This document shows, piece after piece, positions 9,662 through 18,233 of a DNA stretch of 47,758 nt. Numbering within the stretch: the first letter of the stretch is position 1; the number at the start of each line of letters is the position of its first letter. The translations under genes and the position numbers were made by a program. Below the pieces are notes generated by a model that saw only the letters and a list, made by a program, of their open reading frames with translations, was not told where the DNA came from and made no database searches. The DNA comes from Mesorhizobium sp. SARCC-RB16n (GTDB lineage Bacteria; Pseudomonadota; Alphaproteobacteria; Rhizobiales; Rhizobiaceae): NCBI RefSeq assembly GCF_008520305.1, contig NZ_ML703258.1:240576-288333 (forward strand), in the 5' to 3' direction.

Positions 9662-9691
9662 AAAAAGCCCGCTCCAGCGTCCGGAGCGGGC
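9662..9691 (-). terminator. Rho-independent terminator after the small secreted protein gene
   Basis: Read on the minus strand, a 9-bp stem (GCCCGCTCC paired with GGAGCGGGC) encloses a 7-base loop and is followed by TTTTTG. It lies 28 bases past the stop codon of the 73-aa gene at 9719-9940. Confidence 0.88.
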
Positions 9692-9718
9692 CTCAGCTCA
9701 AAACGGGCTAACTTTCCC

Positions 9719-9940
9719 TTATTTGCAGTCTTTCAACAGCTTCATCGCCTTCTCGGCATTGGCTTGTGAATCGTATGCCTTCGTTCCGGCGTCGGTCATT
9801 TTCTTGCCGTCTGGCTTCGTGGAAACCACGGAGCACTTCTTCGTCGTGGCGTCCTTCGCGACCCAATACTGGGTGGCGGAAAATGCCGGCACGCTAACGA
9901 GCGTCACAATCGAGGCTGCAACCAGAACCTTGCGAATCAT
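9719..9940 (-). CDS. Small secreted protein of unknown function
   Basis: A 73-aa protein with a clear Sec signal: MIRKVLVAASIVTLVSVPAFSA has a basic start, a hydrophobic core and an AFSA cleavage site. The mature part of about 52 residues (TQYWVAKDATTKKCSVVSTK, then a Lys/Asp-rich stretch ending KLLKDCK) holds two cysteines that could form a disulphide in the periplasm. Small proteins with this pattern are common in rhizobia and are annotated as hypothetical. The gene is monocistronic with its own terminator at 9662-9691. I infer a periplasmic or exported protein; the role is not known. Confidence 0.82.
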   Translation of the reverse strand: MIRKVLVAASIVTLVSVPAFSATQYWVAKDATTKKCSVVSTKPDGKKMTDAGTKAYDSQANAEKAMKLLKDCK

Positions 9941-10342
9941 AGTGTTCTCCCAAATAGCTTAAGGACGGCCCGGCTCGTTCATCCGTGAAGTGCTGTTGCC
10001 CGATAAGTCGGATGCGCGAACCGAACCGCCGCCCAGCGGTATCTCGGAATATCCGGCGAGGGCAATTTACAAATATGTAAAGTCCACCCGCGCAATGAAT
10101 GTTGTTGAAGATGATGTCGCCGGCACGATCTCACGCGGCGGGGTCACCCAGGCCGGCACGGGCACAAAGTCGGGTGTCGGCAGAACGAAGACGCCGACCG
10201 GCGGCGGCTCGGTTCGCCGAACGAAAAGGACGACAACGATTTCTGCGGCGTGCGCATCACAATCGGCCATCCGTTCACACCGGCCATGCTGCAGAAGTCG
10301 ATACGTGTCCCAAACCGCACAAATTCGGGCCCGCAAAAAGGG
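9941..10342. other. Intergenic stretch
   Basis: About 400 bases between the small secreted protein gene and the Tim44-like gene. A minus-strand frame at 10067-10336 (89 aa) is open, with a Pro/Val-rich second half, but no domain or SD was recognised. I see no RNA or repeat here. Confidence 0.4.
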
Positions 10343-11311
10343 CTATGGCTTTGTGATGTCCTGAATGGCGGACAGGAGCCACTCTCCTCCAGCCTCACGT
10401 GTAAAGGTCCAGAGTTCCGTCGTCTCGACCGGATTGACGGGATCGCCATTTGCGATCGCGGATGTCTGACGGTTGCGCATGACATCAACAGCCGACCAAT
10501 GCAGCGCCACGGTCGCATAGTCGCGCGCACCCTCCCGCCATGCTTCGGCGACTTCACCGTTGAGGAATTGAAGATTTGATACTTCGTTCTTCAATCCCTT
10601 AGTCGCGTTGTCGGCCAACTCTTCGGAGAGGTAGGAAACCATTTCTGGCGTCGTCAGCCGGCGCAGCCCCTGATGGTCCTCGCGGGTGAACGCGGCCTGC
10701 ACGTCTGCGAGAAGACGCTCGAAGGTGGAACGGTCGTTTTGGGTGATACCGATTTCATCCGTCTTGGTCGCGCCATAGGCCGCGGCGGCGGCGGCGGCGG
10801 GCGCTGTGTAGGCTGGTGCTCCTGTCCGGGGGTTTTGTTGGCCGAATGGAAAGCCGCTTCCGCCTGTCGCGGCTGAACTGTTGTTTCGGTTGAAGAACCG
10901 CATCGCCAGCATGATGAGCCCGCCAATCAGCAGCAGCTGGAGTAAGAAGCTGAAGCCGCCACCCAAGCCGCCGAATCCATGGCCGAACATCATTCCAAAG
11001 ATGCCATTAAAGACCAGCCCGCCGATGAGACCGCCAACGAGCCCCCCGCCAAACCTGCTCCAGAAACTTGGACGCGTCTGAAGAGACGATGGCTGCATCG
11101 GTGACGCCGGACTTGGCCGGTTTGGCGTCATCGAGCGATGAATTGGCGTCGTGGACGGTGCGATGGCGGTGGGGGCCGGCGCCTGGTATGTCCGGCTGCC
11201 GCGGCTGCCGAAGCTGCCGCCTCTGCGTGCCTCCGACGGATTGACCGAAAAAATTCCAAAGGCCGTCGTCAGTATCAAGAGCATCGAGAGAAATCTGAGC
11301 GGATTAGTCAT
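10343..11311 (-). CDS. Tim44-like domain membrane protein
   Basis: A 322-aa inner-membrane protein of the bacterial Tim44-like family. It has an N-terminal signal or anchor (PLRFLSMLLILTTAFGIFSV), a Gly/Arg/Ser/Pro-rich linker (SEARRGGSFGSRGSRTYQAP), then a glycine-rich double hydrophobic segment at residues about 88-138 (GGGLVGGLIGGLVFNGIFG and FSFLLQLLLIGGLIMLAMRF). Residues about 180-322 form the Tim44/TIM44-like fold (FERLLADVQAAFTREDHQGL, RRLTTPEMVSYLSEELADN, ELWTFTREAGGEWLLSAIQD). Known alphaproteobacterial relatives (TimA type) are membrane proteins of poorly defined role related to the mitochondrial import-motor subunit. It is a single gene; the start ATG begins the anchor segment. 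Confidence 0.88.
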   Translation of the reverse strand: MTNPLRFLSMLLILTTAFGIFSVNPSEARRGGSFGSRGSRTYQAPAPTAIAPSTTPIHRSMTPNRPSPASPMQPSSLQTRPSFWSRFGGGLVGGLIGGLVFNGIFGMMFGHGFGGLGGGFSFLLQLLLIGGLIMLAMRFFNRNNSSAATGGSGFPFGQQNPRTGAPAYTAPAAAAAAAYGATKTDEIGITQNDRSTFERLLADVQAAFTREDHQGLRRLTTPEMVSYLSEELADNATKGLKNEVSNLQFLNGEVAEAWREGARDYATVALHWSAVDVMRNRQTSAIANGDPVNPVETTELWTFTREAGGEWLLSAIQDITKP

Positions 11312-11743
11312 TTTACGGCCTAACGATGTGGAGGGATGAGCGATCTTTTCGCCTCGGGCGGTTCAAAGTCCGTCGAAGATGGAAATACAATGGAGGCGAT
11401 TCAAGCCGCGCTTCGTCCAAATTTACAAAACCTTAAGAATTGCGCAAAGAAATGAAATGGACAAACGCCTACGGGATAATCGAGGCCCAAGACGGCCTGT
11501 CTCAAAGCGTGTTCCGATGATGCAGCTAAAGGCGGCGCTCCCGAAGGAGCATTGCCTGAAACCGGCCAGCCGCTCGCCCGAAGGTCCGCCGCAATTTGCT
11601 ATCGCATTCACCGTGTCCGGCACGCCAATGACAATTTGCACCTGCTTGTCGGGATGCGGTGGCCATTGGCCAGCCCTCCTTGATGCTGTGAACAACTTGC
11701 ATGGGCTGATTGCGCCGGCTGCGGCTTCGCGCACACTTTGCAC
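11312..11743. other. Intergenic stretch
   Basis: About 430 bases upstream of the Tim44-like gene, which presumably hold its promoter. The overlapping frames are shadows of one another and none is recognisable. Confidence 0.4.
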
Positions 11744-12139
11744 ATGGCGGCAGACGTTGGCCTCGATGCTCTCTTGTTCGAAATGGCGGCCGCAAGCGTT
11801 CGGCTGCTGCCCCTGAGCTTTGGTGATAAGGCAGCCAGGATAGCCCGCCAGACTTCGGGGCGACTTCTTTTTGAGGTCCGGGTCGATGGTGATCCTCAAT
11901 TTCAGCGAATTGCAGCCGTCCGCTATGTGACCGGCACAACCGGAATCCTCGCCTTGAGCAAGGACGGGCTGGCGGTCGTGTCCTTCACGGCCAATGGCGA
12001 ACTCGCCAGCTTTATCGATCCATTGGAAAGCTGGGACAGTTTGCCGCTGCGCGAACAGGCGCGCAGCGACGTCGAGGGACACATCAACCTGCTCCTCGCC
12101 GCCCTTCGAAGCGCGGGCTGCATGCTGCCATACCGCTAG
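11744..12139 (+). CDS. Hypothetical protein
   Basis: A 131-aa frame of unrecognised family. The second half reads like a real soluble protein (TSGRLLFEVRVDGDPQFQRI, LALSKDGLAVVSFTANGELA, SFIDPLESWDSLPLREQAR), with alternating strands and a closing helix. The opposite-strand frame (11423-12217) has no convincing start and a poorer residue pattern. I chose the ATG at 11744; 11738 is equally possible and no good ribosome-binding site marks either. No cysteines, signal or membrane segment define a role. A small hypothetical gene follows 80 bases downstream on the same strand. Confidence 0.45.
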   Translation: MAADVGLDALLFEMAAASVRLLPLSFGDKAARIARQTSGRLLFEVRVDGDPQFQRIAAVRYVTGTTGILALSKDGLAVVSFTANGELASFIDPLESWDSLPLREQARSDVEGHINLLLAALRSAGCMLPYR

Positions 12140-12218
12140 ACATTGAATCAAAGGCCGTTGTGGATATTTCCGTTTCGTTTTGTCGGCGCATGTCACGGCT
12201 CCCTCGGGGGGCGCCACG

Positions 12219-12413
12219 ATGGAGGCATCATTGACATCAGATTTCGCGGCTGCCTGGTTGCATCTTGATCGAGCGTATCACTATCTCGGGGGTGACGATG
12301 ACACGAGCCGCAAATCCCGTGCAGCTTTGGATCTGTTGATCGAGGCCGTTGCGACGGAACAATATTCGCGCCCACGTGGCAAGGTGGTGCAGTTCCCCCG
12401 CCGAGGCCATTAG
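12219..12413 (+). CDS. Small hypothetical protein
   Basis: A 64-aa soluble protein (start MEASLTSDFAAAWLHLDRAY, end GKVVQFPRRGH). A GGGGGG-type SD 8 bases before the ATG at 12219 supports this start over the in-frame ATG at 12180. It is predicted mostly helical and acidic in the middle. The ending VVQFPRRG resembles the basic tails of several small rhizobial proteins of unknown function. No domain is recognised. Confidence 0.6.
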   Translation: MEASLTSDFAAAWLHLDRAYHYLGGDDDTSRKSRAALDLLIEAVATEQYSRPRGKVVQFPRRGH

Positions 12414-12555
12414 GGGTCAGAACGATAGCAGCTCAAATCCTGCGCAGCCTCTATAAACCAAAGACAGTAATGTTCTTGCGACCACTGGTCCGGGCAGCCT
12501 GTTTCTCAACATCGCGCAGGCCGGCTTCCGGTCAGTCGACCGGGTTCCAGATGAT

Positions 12556-12663
12556 GGCGTACGCGAGAACGCTGGCGGCTTCGGCATCACCGAAGAGATT
12601 TTTCGCGAGACGATCGCGGCGGGCTGTGAGGTGTCGACCGGCACCCATCTGGGAGCACGGTGA
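12556..12663 (+). pseudogene. N-terminal fragment of a TIGR00282 (YmdB-type) phosphodiesterase
   Basis: In one frame the sequence reads RENAGGFGITEEIFRETIAA, then GCEVSTGTHLGAR and a stop. This corresponds to the N-terminal metal-site segment of the TIGR00282 metallophosphoesterases, whose usual form is GENAAGGFGITEEI- followed by TGNHVWD. The metal-binding NH-W-D part is already changed to THLGAR, and nothing before or after continues the family. It is a short relic. A C-terminal fragment of the same family lies on the opposite strand at 14076-14345. Confidence 0.6.
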
Positions 12664-13239
12664 CGCGCTGGCGCGACGGGTCTATGCGGCGAAGATGAGC
12701 CGGGCCTGCCGCCTCGTTTTCCATGTGGAGCTTCGCGCTCTTTAAAAGCGGCGTCCAATCCGTCGTTTGAATCGAAGCGGCTCGACCGATTCATTGCGAT
12801 TGTGGGTGAGCCGCGACGCGCCGTTGTGATACTCTCGCGAATGGGTGCCCTTTTTGGGTGGGCAAGGCTCCGGCCTTGTCCTATCGTCCAGCCCATGATT
12901 GCCGGCTGTATGCGGCTTTGTGCTGACCGACTGCTCCCCTGATATCGAACATGGTGCCTGTTGTCCTATTGGATGCACGCTGATAACGGCGCTCGCGTTT
13001 GGGGTAGGGCGCACTTCCGCCTCTCTCGTTTAACGCTACCGGCGAGGGATAGGCGTCGTCCTCAGTAGGGTTTGAGCCCTGGTCAAAGGCGAGTGTGGCT
13101 TGAAGCCTGACGGAGGCTCTGGCCGGGCCTGTCGGACAGCGTCAGCCGCTCAGCGCCTCCTTAAAGTGGCGGCATGAAGGTGAAGCCTCTTAGCCGGCGA
13201 TGGCGTTCCGGCGAATTAGGCTTGTCCCGCCGGTCGGTC
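12664..13239. other. Intergenic stretch with no recognised gene
   Basis: About 570 bases between the phosphodiesterase relic and terC. One minus-strand frame (12742-13014) is open but lacks any family resemblance. A short inverted repeat (AAGGC TCCG GCCTT near 12866) is not followed by a T-run. Confidence 0.4.
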
Positions 13240-14007
13240 TCAATGCCCGTCGCCGGACTTCGCTTTCTTGCGCCGCCGCGCCAGCATGTTGAGCCCCTCG
13301 ACCAGCGCCGAAAAACCCATCGCCGCGTAGATGCAGCCCTTGGGCACATGATAGCCCATGCCGTCGGCGATCAGCGTTATGCCGATCATCAGCAGGAAGC
13401 CCAGGGCCAGCATGACGATGCTCGGGTTCCTGGCGATGAAGTCCGCCAGCGGGCCGGCCGCCAGCATCATCGCCGTGACGGCCACGATGACCGCCATGTA
13501 CATGATGGCGATCTCGCCGATCATGCCGACGGCGGTGATGATGGAATCGATCGAGAATACGAGGTCGAGCAGCAGGATCTGGAAGATCGCGCCGGCAAGC
13601 GAGATCTTGAGCGTTTCGCCCAGCATCGTGTCCTGATAGTCTTCGGGGTCGACCGTGTGATAGATCTCCTTGGTCGCCTTCCAGACCAGGAACAGGCCGC
13701 CGGCGATCAGGATCAAGTCGCGCCAGGAAAAGCCGTGACCGAGCGCGGTGAAGACCGGCGTCGTCTGCTTGGCGATGATGGAGACGGTGGCGAGCAGCAC
13801 CAGGCGCATGATCAGCGCAGCCGAGATGCCGAGGCGGCGCGCACGAGCCCTCTGCTCCACGGGCAACTTGTTGGTCAGGATGGAGATGAAGATCAGATTG
13901 TCGATGCCGAGCACGATCTCGAGCACCACCAGCGTCAGCAACGTGACCCAGGCAGTCGGGTCGGAAACGAATTGAAAATGCGGCGCCAGGAATTCGATGA
14001 GCCGCAT
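13240..14007 (-). CDS. TerC/YgdQ-family integral membrane protein
   Basis: A 255-aa inner-membrane protein of the TerC superfamily, which is linked to metal-ion (notably Mn2+) export and tellurite resistance. Family marks include [20 protein letters not shown] near residues 20-40 with the conserved acidic residues E and D inside the membrane, and the second acidic repeat [18 protein letters not shown] near residues 147-165. Seven or so hydrophobic segments and a short basic tail ([14 protein letters not shown]) complete it. The start is the ATG at 14007. It is a single gene flanked on both sides by pieces of a broken phosphodiesterase gene. Substrate is not determined. Confidence 0.9.
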   Translation of the reverse strand: MRLIEFLAPHFQFVSDPTAWVTLLTLVVLEIVLGIDNLIFISILTNKLPVEQRARARRLGISAALIMRLVLLATVSIIAKQTTPVFTALGHGFSWRDLILIAGGLFLVWKATKEIYHTVDPEDYQDTMLGETLKISLAGAIFQILLLDLVFSIDSIITAVGMIGEIAIMYMAVIVAVTAMMLAAGPLADFIARNPSIVMLALGFLLMIGITLIADGMGYHVPKGCIYAAMGFSALVEGLNMLARRRKKAKSGDGH

Positions 14008-14075
14008 GGAGGTCGTCCCCTACGATCTAGAGCAGTGTCGCCGGCAATTAGGTACTGCGACCCCCCATATCAATG

Positions 14076-14345
14076 TCACGACCAGAAGGACGGCGCGGTT
14101 TCCTCCAGTCGTGGCCCGCGACGAAACGGCGCGATCTTCTCGGTCAGTCCGGTGCGGTCGGAAATATCGACGCCGACGCCGCACAATGTCGCCGGGCCGG
14201 TCGCTGCCTCGAAACGGCCTTTCGGCACCTTCGACAGGAACCGGTTGAGCGGTTCTTCCTTGTCCATGCCGAGCGAGGAATCATAGTCGCCGCACATGCC
14301 GCCATCCGAGAGATAGCCGGTGCCGCCATTGAGGATCTGGTGATC
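14076..14345 (-). pseudogene. C-terminal fragment of a TIGR00282 phosphodiesterase
   Basis: On the minus strand about 88 residues match the C-terminal part of TIGR00282/YmdB metallophosphoesterases: DHQILNGGTGYLSDGGMCGD, YDSSLGMDKEEPLNRFLSK, VPKGRFEAATGPATLCGVGV and the end PRLEETAPSFW. The frame is intact to its natural stop, but the catalytic N-terminal half is missing: upstream of about 14345 the sequence switches directly to an integrative-element relic on the other strand. The matching N-terminal scrap is at 12556-12663 in the opposite orientation. The break is therefore a rearrangement, not a simple frameshift. Confidence 0.72.
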
Positions 14346-14513
14346 GGCGTGGGCTGGCAGCCGAGGATGCTGGCTGGCGCGAGGTGGCCAGGATCGTCTT
14401 GCACATCGATCCTAACAAGGAGCCGGAGCGAGCATTCAGGGCATGGGAAACGCACCTTGCACGCGATGGATGACCACGAATGGCTATCGCTACCTTCTTG
14501 CGCGGCGCGCCGT
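14345..14513 (+). pseudogene. Integrative-element protein relic (DUF2285-type)
   Basis: The plus strand reads AEDAGWREVARIVLHIDPNK, EPERAFRAWETHLAR in one frame, then RWMTTNGYRYLLARRA in another. This is the well-known ending of small proteins carried by alphaproteobacterial integrative and conjugative elements, usually (W)REVARIVLHIDP-REP-RA-RAWESHLARA-WMTE-GYRHLL. I recall these as DUF2285-type or DNA-binding proteins, but the exact family name is uncertain. A frame change near 14460 and the missing N-terminus make it a pseudogene. It abuts the phosphodiesterase fragment directly, marking an old integration or excision junction. Confidence 0.6.
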
Positions 14514-14969
14514 ACTGATCCTCGAGGCGGCGGACGAATTACGGAAGCTTAAAAACGTTTGTCACTACGCGGAGGCCCGGCGACAGAACCTCACATGGGC
14601 CGCGGCAGACACGCCTCACCCCGCCCGGCCTTGCCTTCAATTGCATTGGGACGGAGCAGGCTTCAAGCGCAAGGCTGCCAAGTCATTGCGGCTGCGCGAT
14701 CAGTCGCTCGGAAACGGCGACGCGGATTGAACCGCGCCGACAGCCCGTTACGAAGCAAGGTGTGGCTAACAATCGAAAAGCTGCTTGAATTTGCGCTCTC
14801 GCCGTAATTGGAGTCAGCAGAGACCACGTAATCAAGCAATATAGCCGTCGCGCCCGAACCTTGATCCCCAAGTTCATCAGGCCAGGCGCAATCGAAAGTC
14901 TCAGCCTTTCCGACCAGCAGGTGCGGATCTTCAGGTCTCGGTTCGATCCGCGATGGCGGATGCATGGGA
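14514..14969. other. Intergenic stretch
   Basis: About 450 bases between the element relic and the pseudoazurin gene end. Overlapping frames on both strands have no recognisable domains. No terminator with a T-run was found after the pseudoazurin gene. Confidence 0.4.
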
Positions 14970-15404
14970 TCAGCCAGAGATCCCGGCGCGCGCGAAGATT
15001 TCGGCAAAGCGCTTCTTCGCTTGTGGGGGCGCATCGAAGTTGCGGAAGGCGTCGCTGGTCGCGGCTTCGCCCACCTTGACCACCATCACCATGCCCATGC
15101 CGTAATGCGCGGAGCACTTGATGCCGTAGTAGCCAGGCTGGTCAAAGCGTACCGTGATCTCCTCGTTGATCTTGCCGTTGAACCCGGCATAGCCCTCCGG
15201 AACCATGCCTTTGATCGAGGCGGCGTTGTGGCTCTTATTGCTGGCTACGAAATGGAGTTCGTCCCCGGGCTTGAGCTGGACATAGTCGGGTTCGAAGACC
15301 ATCGAGCCGTGCTCGCCGCGATTGAGCATCTTAATCTCGATCGTGTCAGCGCAGGCGGCCGAGGACAACAAAAGCGAGAATGCGAGTATAGCGTTTCGGA
15401 TCAT
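14970..15404 (-). CDS. Pseudoazurin, type I blue copper protein
   Basis: A periplasmic electron carrier, typically donating electrons to copper nitrite reductase or other periplasmic reductases in denitrifiers. The ATG at 15404 is preceded by GGGAG and begins a Sec signal (MIRNAILAFSLLLSSAACA). The mature part has the cupredoxin copper ligands: His in NKSHNA, then Cys, His and Met in IKCSAHYGMGM. PGYYGIKCSAH is the classic pseudoazurin loop. The C-terminal helices (DAPPQAKKRFAEIFARAGI) complete the 144-aa precursor, the normal family size. The longer frame to 15467 adds residues before the signal and is unlikely. No nir or nor genes are in the window, so its partner lies elsewhere. Confidence 0.93.
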   Translation of the reverse strand: MIRNAILAFSLLLSSAACADTIEIKMLNRGEHGSMVFEPDYVQLKPGDELHFVASNKSHNAASIKGMVPEGYAGFNGKINEEITVRFDQPGYYGIKCSAHYGMGMVMVVKVGEAATSDAFRNFDAPPQAKKRFAEIFARAGISG

Positions 15405-15972
15405 GGATTGGGCTCCCATCAGCGCGGGCTGATTGCCCACGCAGTGGAGTTGCAATGGTCGTGCCAATTGCGAAGAAGGAGCCCAGAAGAAATTTCGTGC
15501 AAGTGTTCAGCGACTTACATGACGCGACAAGAAGCCGTACCGAACAGCATCGTGTCGCTGATGCTACAAACGAGAAACAGGGAGTGTCCTTTCAAGGATG
15601 GCGAACAGGGCTCCACCGACGCGGGTCGGGGTTGTGTTGTCATATAACCATCTCCGGAGTTCGCCCGCTTCCGAAGGTTTGAAAGCCCGAAGGGCGTACT
15701 TAGAGCGCGCTGAAGTGTTTAGGAATCCATCCGCGGAGATTCATCAGGGCCAGCGGCTCAACGCACCGAATAAGGCCGAACTATGACTGCAACCGACGGT
15801 TTTTGAGAATGGTGCCACTTTCGTCTTGCCAAGGAGGCGTCCACATAGGCACCCTGAGCAGGTTCTTGCCGCCCATTTGCCGGGTTGCTAAAGCTGCGGT
15901 CCTTTCTGGTACTCCAAATGGGTTCGCCGCCCGCATAGTCGCCCGCGCAGCCGATTGGGAGCGGCTTGGTGC
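15405..15972. other. Intergenic stretch
   Basis: About 570 bases between pseudoazurin and the oxidoreductase gene. It must hold the pseudoazurin promoter; I could not make out a convincing Fnr/FixK-type box. No gene, repeat or RNA was recognised. Confidence 0.4.
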
Positions 15973-17256
15973 TTATGAACGCGCCGAGGCCAGATGGGCG
16001 AGCTGAGCGCCTATTTCGTACCAGGCCTCCCGAGCGCGGATGAAGGGAATTTCGACCAGGTGCGATAATTGCAACGGCAGCTGCGCCTCACTTTGTTCGC
16101 CAAGGATCAGCAGAGCGAGTTCACGGCCGAACACCGTGCCTGGCGAGATGCCACGACCATTGTAGCCGCAGAAGCCGACAACATTCCTGGCAAATTTATG
16201 GAAGCGCGGCAGCGCATCCGTCGTCATGCCGATCTGTCCGTACCATTCATGGTCGAAGGCAATACTTCCAAGCTGCGGATAGAGCTTCGCCAGTGCCCGT
16301 CTGGCCCAGGCTTTGTGGATCGCCGTGCCAGTGTTGCGCAATGCACCGACACTGCCGAACACCAGCCGTCCCGACCTGTCCAGTCTGAAGGAGGACAAGA
16401 TCGTCCTGGTGTCCCAGGCGCCCTCGCGCCCGGGCAAGATGGTTCGCAATAGATCGACGCTGAGCGGCTGCGTTGCCAGATTGAAGTATGGGAGATGCAC
16501 CTGCTCGGCACGCGTGCTTCGCCACCGCCCCGTGCCGTACGCGTCCGTGGCGACCACTACCCACTCGGCATCTACTGCGCCGCCGGCGGTGCGGACAGTC
16601 CAGCCATCACCTTTCCGGTCTGCGGCGACGACGGGACTGGACGTGTGTATCGTCACCCCGGCTCGGAGACAGGCCTGGGCAAGGCCGCGCGCATAGGCGA
16701 GCGGCTGCAGCGTGCCGGCGCGCTCATCGAGCAAGGCGCCGGAATAGGCCGGCGTGCCCAGCCTTGCTTTCGTTTGCTCGGCATCGAGGACACGCACCGG
16801 CGCGCCACGCTTTTGCCACTGTGCCTCGCGCTCCTTGATCTCCTTGAGCCCTGCGGGACCGACGGCGCAGTGAAGCGTACCGCTTCTTTCCAGTTCGCAG
16901 TCGATGCGATGCCTGTCGATGATATCCATCACCAGTGCCGGGCCGTCGCCGAGCAACCGCAGCAAGCGCCCGCCATGGAGAGAGCCGAGCGCGGCGATCA
17001 TGTCGTCAGGCATCAGCCACAAGCCGGCGTTGATCAGCCCGACATTGCGGCCCGCCCCGCCAAAGCCGATCTCACGGCTCTCCAGCAAGATCACCCTCCG
17101 GCCTGCTTCGGCCAGATGAAGGGCGCAGGACATGCCGGTGTAACCGCCGCCGATGACAACCACATCGGCCGATACTTCTCTGTCCAATGAGGCCGTTGCC
17201 GGCGGTTCGGGCGCGGTCGCTTGCCATAGACCGTGCGAGCGGGGATCATTCAGCAT
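15973..17256 (-). CDS. FAD-dependent amine/D-amino-acid oxidase (DadA/GlpO fold)
   Basis: A flavoprotein of the glycine/D-amino-acid oxidase (DAO) family, 427 aa. The N-terminal Rossmann motif is VSADVVVIGGGYTGMSCALH (GxGxxG with the closing acidic residue at LLESREIG near residue 65). GGAGRNVGLINAGLW follows the cofactor site, and the C-terminal FCGYNGRGISPGTVFGRELA is the second flavin-binding stretch. The middle substrate domain is present, so the gene looks complete. I chose the ATG at 17256 (MLNDPRSHGLW), which leaves the usual 35-40 residues before the Rossmann fold; a TTG at 17286 is an alternative. Relatives oxidise amino acids or amines such as gamma-glutamylputrescine; the substrate here is not evident. 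No partner genes. Confidence 0.88.
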   Translation of the reverse strand: MLNDPRSHGLWQATAPEPPATASLDREVSADVVVIGGGYTGMSCALHLAEAGRRVILLESREIGFGGAGRNVGLINAGLWLMPDDMIAALGSLHGGRLLRLLGDGPALVMDIIDRHRIDCELERSGTLHCAVGPAGLKEIKEREAQWQKRGAPVRVLDAEQTKARLGTPAYSGALLDERAGTLQPLAYARGLAQACLRAGVTIHTSSPVVAADRKGDGWTVRTAGGAVDAEWVVVATDAYGTGRWRSTRAEQVHLPYFNLATQPLSVDLLRTILPGREGAWDTRTILSSFRLDRSGRLVFGSVGALRNTGTAIHKAWARRALAKLYPQLGSIAFDHEWYGQIGMTTDALPRFHKFARNVVGFCGYNGRGISPGTVFGRELALLILGEQSEAQLPLQLSHLVEIPFIRAREAWYEIGAQLAHLASARS

Positions 17257-17302
17257 CGGTCGCTGTCGCTCCCAAGCCGCGAACAAGCCGCAGCGATGCG
17301 TA

Positions 17303-17464
17303 TGTGCAAGGCGTGTCGACCAGGAAGGTTAAAATGATCACCGAGGAACTGTGCGGGCATGCCTTCTCGGCCTCGTCGATCTCGGCCATCAACAAGCGGC
17401 TGGACGAGAGCCTGAAGGCCTTTGCCGAGCGGCCGCTGCAAGAGCCCTTTGCCTACCTCATCAT
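17303..17464 (+). mobile_element. IS256-family transposase fragment
   Basis: The translation DAYVQGVSTRKVKMITEELC, GHAFSASSISAINKRLDESL, KAFAERPLQEPFAYLI matches the region before the second catalytic Asp of IS256/mutator-type transposases. The catalytic DDE residues and both ends of the element are absent. Unrelated sequence follows. Confidence 0.75.
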
Positions 17465-17629
17465 GCACGAAGCTCGGGGGCCTTCTCAGATTCGTCAGCC
17501 GAAGCAATTCCTCCTCCTCGTCGAAATCGTCCGCATGCCGCATCAGATCGGCGAGCTCTCCCGGCTCGGGTGGGAACAGTGCAGCCAGGCGGTCATCGGA
17601 GTTGTAGTGGTCGACGAGTGCGGCGCGCC

Positions 17630-17757
17630 TTTCGTGCAGGACCACCGCATGGGCCGCAACTTCCTGGCCTTCTCCGAGACGCCAACAACGCCGTGCTCGC
17701 CGCCGTCGGCTACAATCTCAGCCTCCTGCTCACTTTCGCTCTTCTTCAGTTCCGACT
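17630..17757 (+). mobile_element. IS5-family transposase C-terminal fragment
   Basis: Reading across one frame change gives DHRMGRNFLA followed by DANNAVLAAVGYNLSLLLTF. This is the C-terminal signature of IS5-group transposases (MGRN-L---DA-NAVLAA-GYNF-LLL). The rest of the gene is missing. The 165 bases between this and the IS256 piece are open on both strands (minus strand: DRLAALFPPEPGELADLMRH) but not assigned. Confidence 0.6.
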
Positions 17758-17760
17758 AAC

Positions 17761-17790
17761 AAAAAGCGCTGACAAGGCCCAGCGCTTTTT
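17761..17790. terminator. Bidirectional rho-independent terminator
   Basis: A perfect 10-bp stem, AAAAAGCGCT with AGCGCTTTTT, and a 10-base loop. It carries a T-run in either direction and lies 17 bases past the stop of the BA14K gene (minus strand). Confidence 0.88.
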
Positions 17791-17807
17791 GTCTGGGCAG
17801 GGAAGCC

Positions 17808-18233
17808 TCAGTTGGCAGTGCAGAAATGCTGTTCGCCGTCATAGCCCGTGAATGTGCCGGTGCGGGCGTCAAAGCTGCGATAACGGTCCGAACAATAGGC
17901 ATACCATTCGCGCGTCCACGGTGCGGCACAACGGTGGGCGTAGAGCACCTGCGGCTGCGCGTAGTAGCGGCGAACCGGTGCCGGGCGCACCCGTAGTACG
18001 TCGCGATGATAGTAATCGCCATCGTAGTAATCGCGCGGCGGCGGCCGGTCATTGGTCAACCCGCCAACGATCAGCGCGCCGGCGGCAAGGCCGAGCACGC
18101 CGGCGGCAACCGCGTCGCCGCTGTCGTCATCGCCGTGAAGACGCCAATCACCCGCATTGGCAGCGGGCAAAGTCGCGAGCGCAGTGGCGACCACGGCGGC
18201 GGACAGAACGGCCGTCTTGAAAATTCGCTTCAT
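17808..18233 (-). CDS. BA14K-family secreted protein
   Basis: A 141-aa exported protein of the BA14K family, named after an immunoreactive Brucella protein and widespread in Rhizobiales. The ATG at 18233 follows AAGGAG by 6 bases and starts a Sec signal (MKRIFKTAVLSAAVVATALA, cleavage near ANA-GDW). Next come an Asp-rich segment, a short hydrophobic glycine-rich segment (VAAGVLGLAAGALIVGGL), a Tyr/Arg/Pro-rich linker, and the C-terminal BA14K domain WYAYCSDRYRSFDARTGTFT followed by GYDGEQHFC with its conserved Trp, Tyr and two Cys. The longer frame to 18299 lacks an SD. The family has been linked to envelope integrity and lectin-like activity, but its function is not settled. Confidence 0.9.
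   Translation of the reverse strand: MKRIFKTAVLSAAVVATALATLPAANAGDWRLHGDDDSGDAVAAGVLGLAAGALIVGGLTNDRPPPRDYYDGDYYHRDVLRVRPAPVRRYYAQPQVLYAHRCAAPWTREWYAYCSDRYRSFDARTGTFTGYDGEQHFCTAN

Noticed and set aside
17187-17759. 190-aa ORF as one gene
   Set aside because: It joins an IS256 fragment, unassigned sequence and an IS5 fragment in one open frame by chance.
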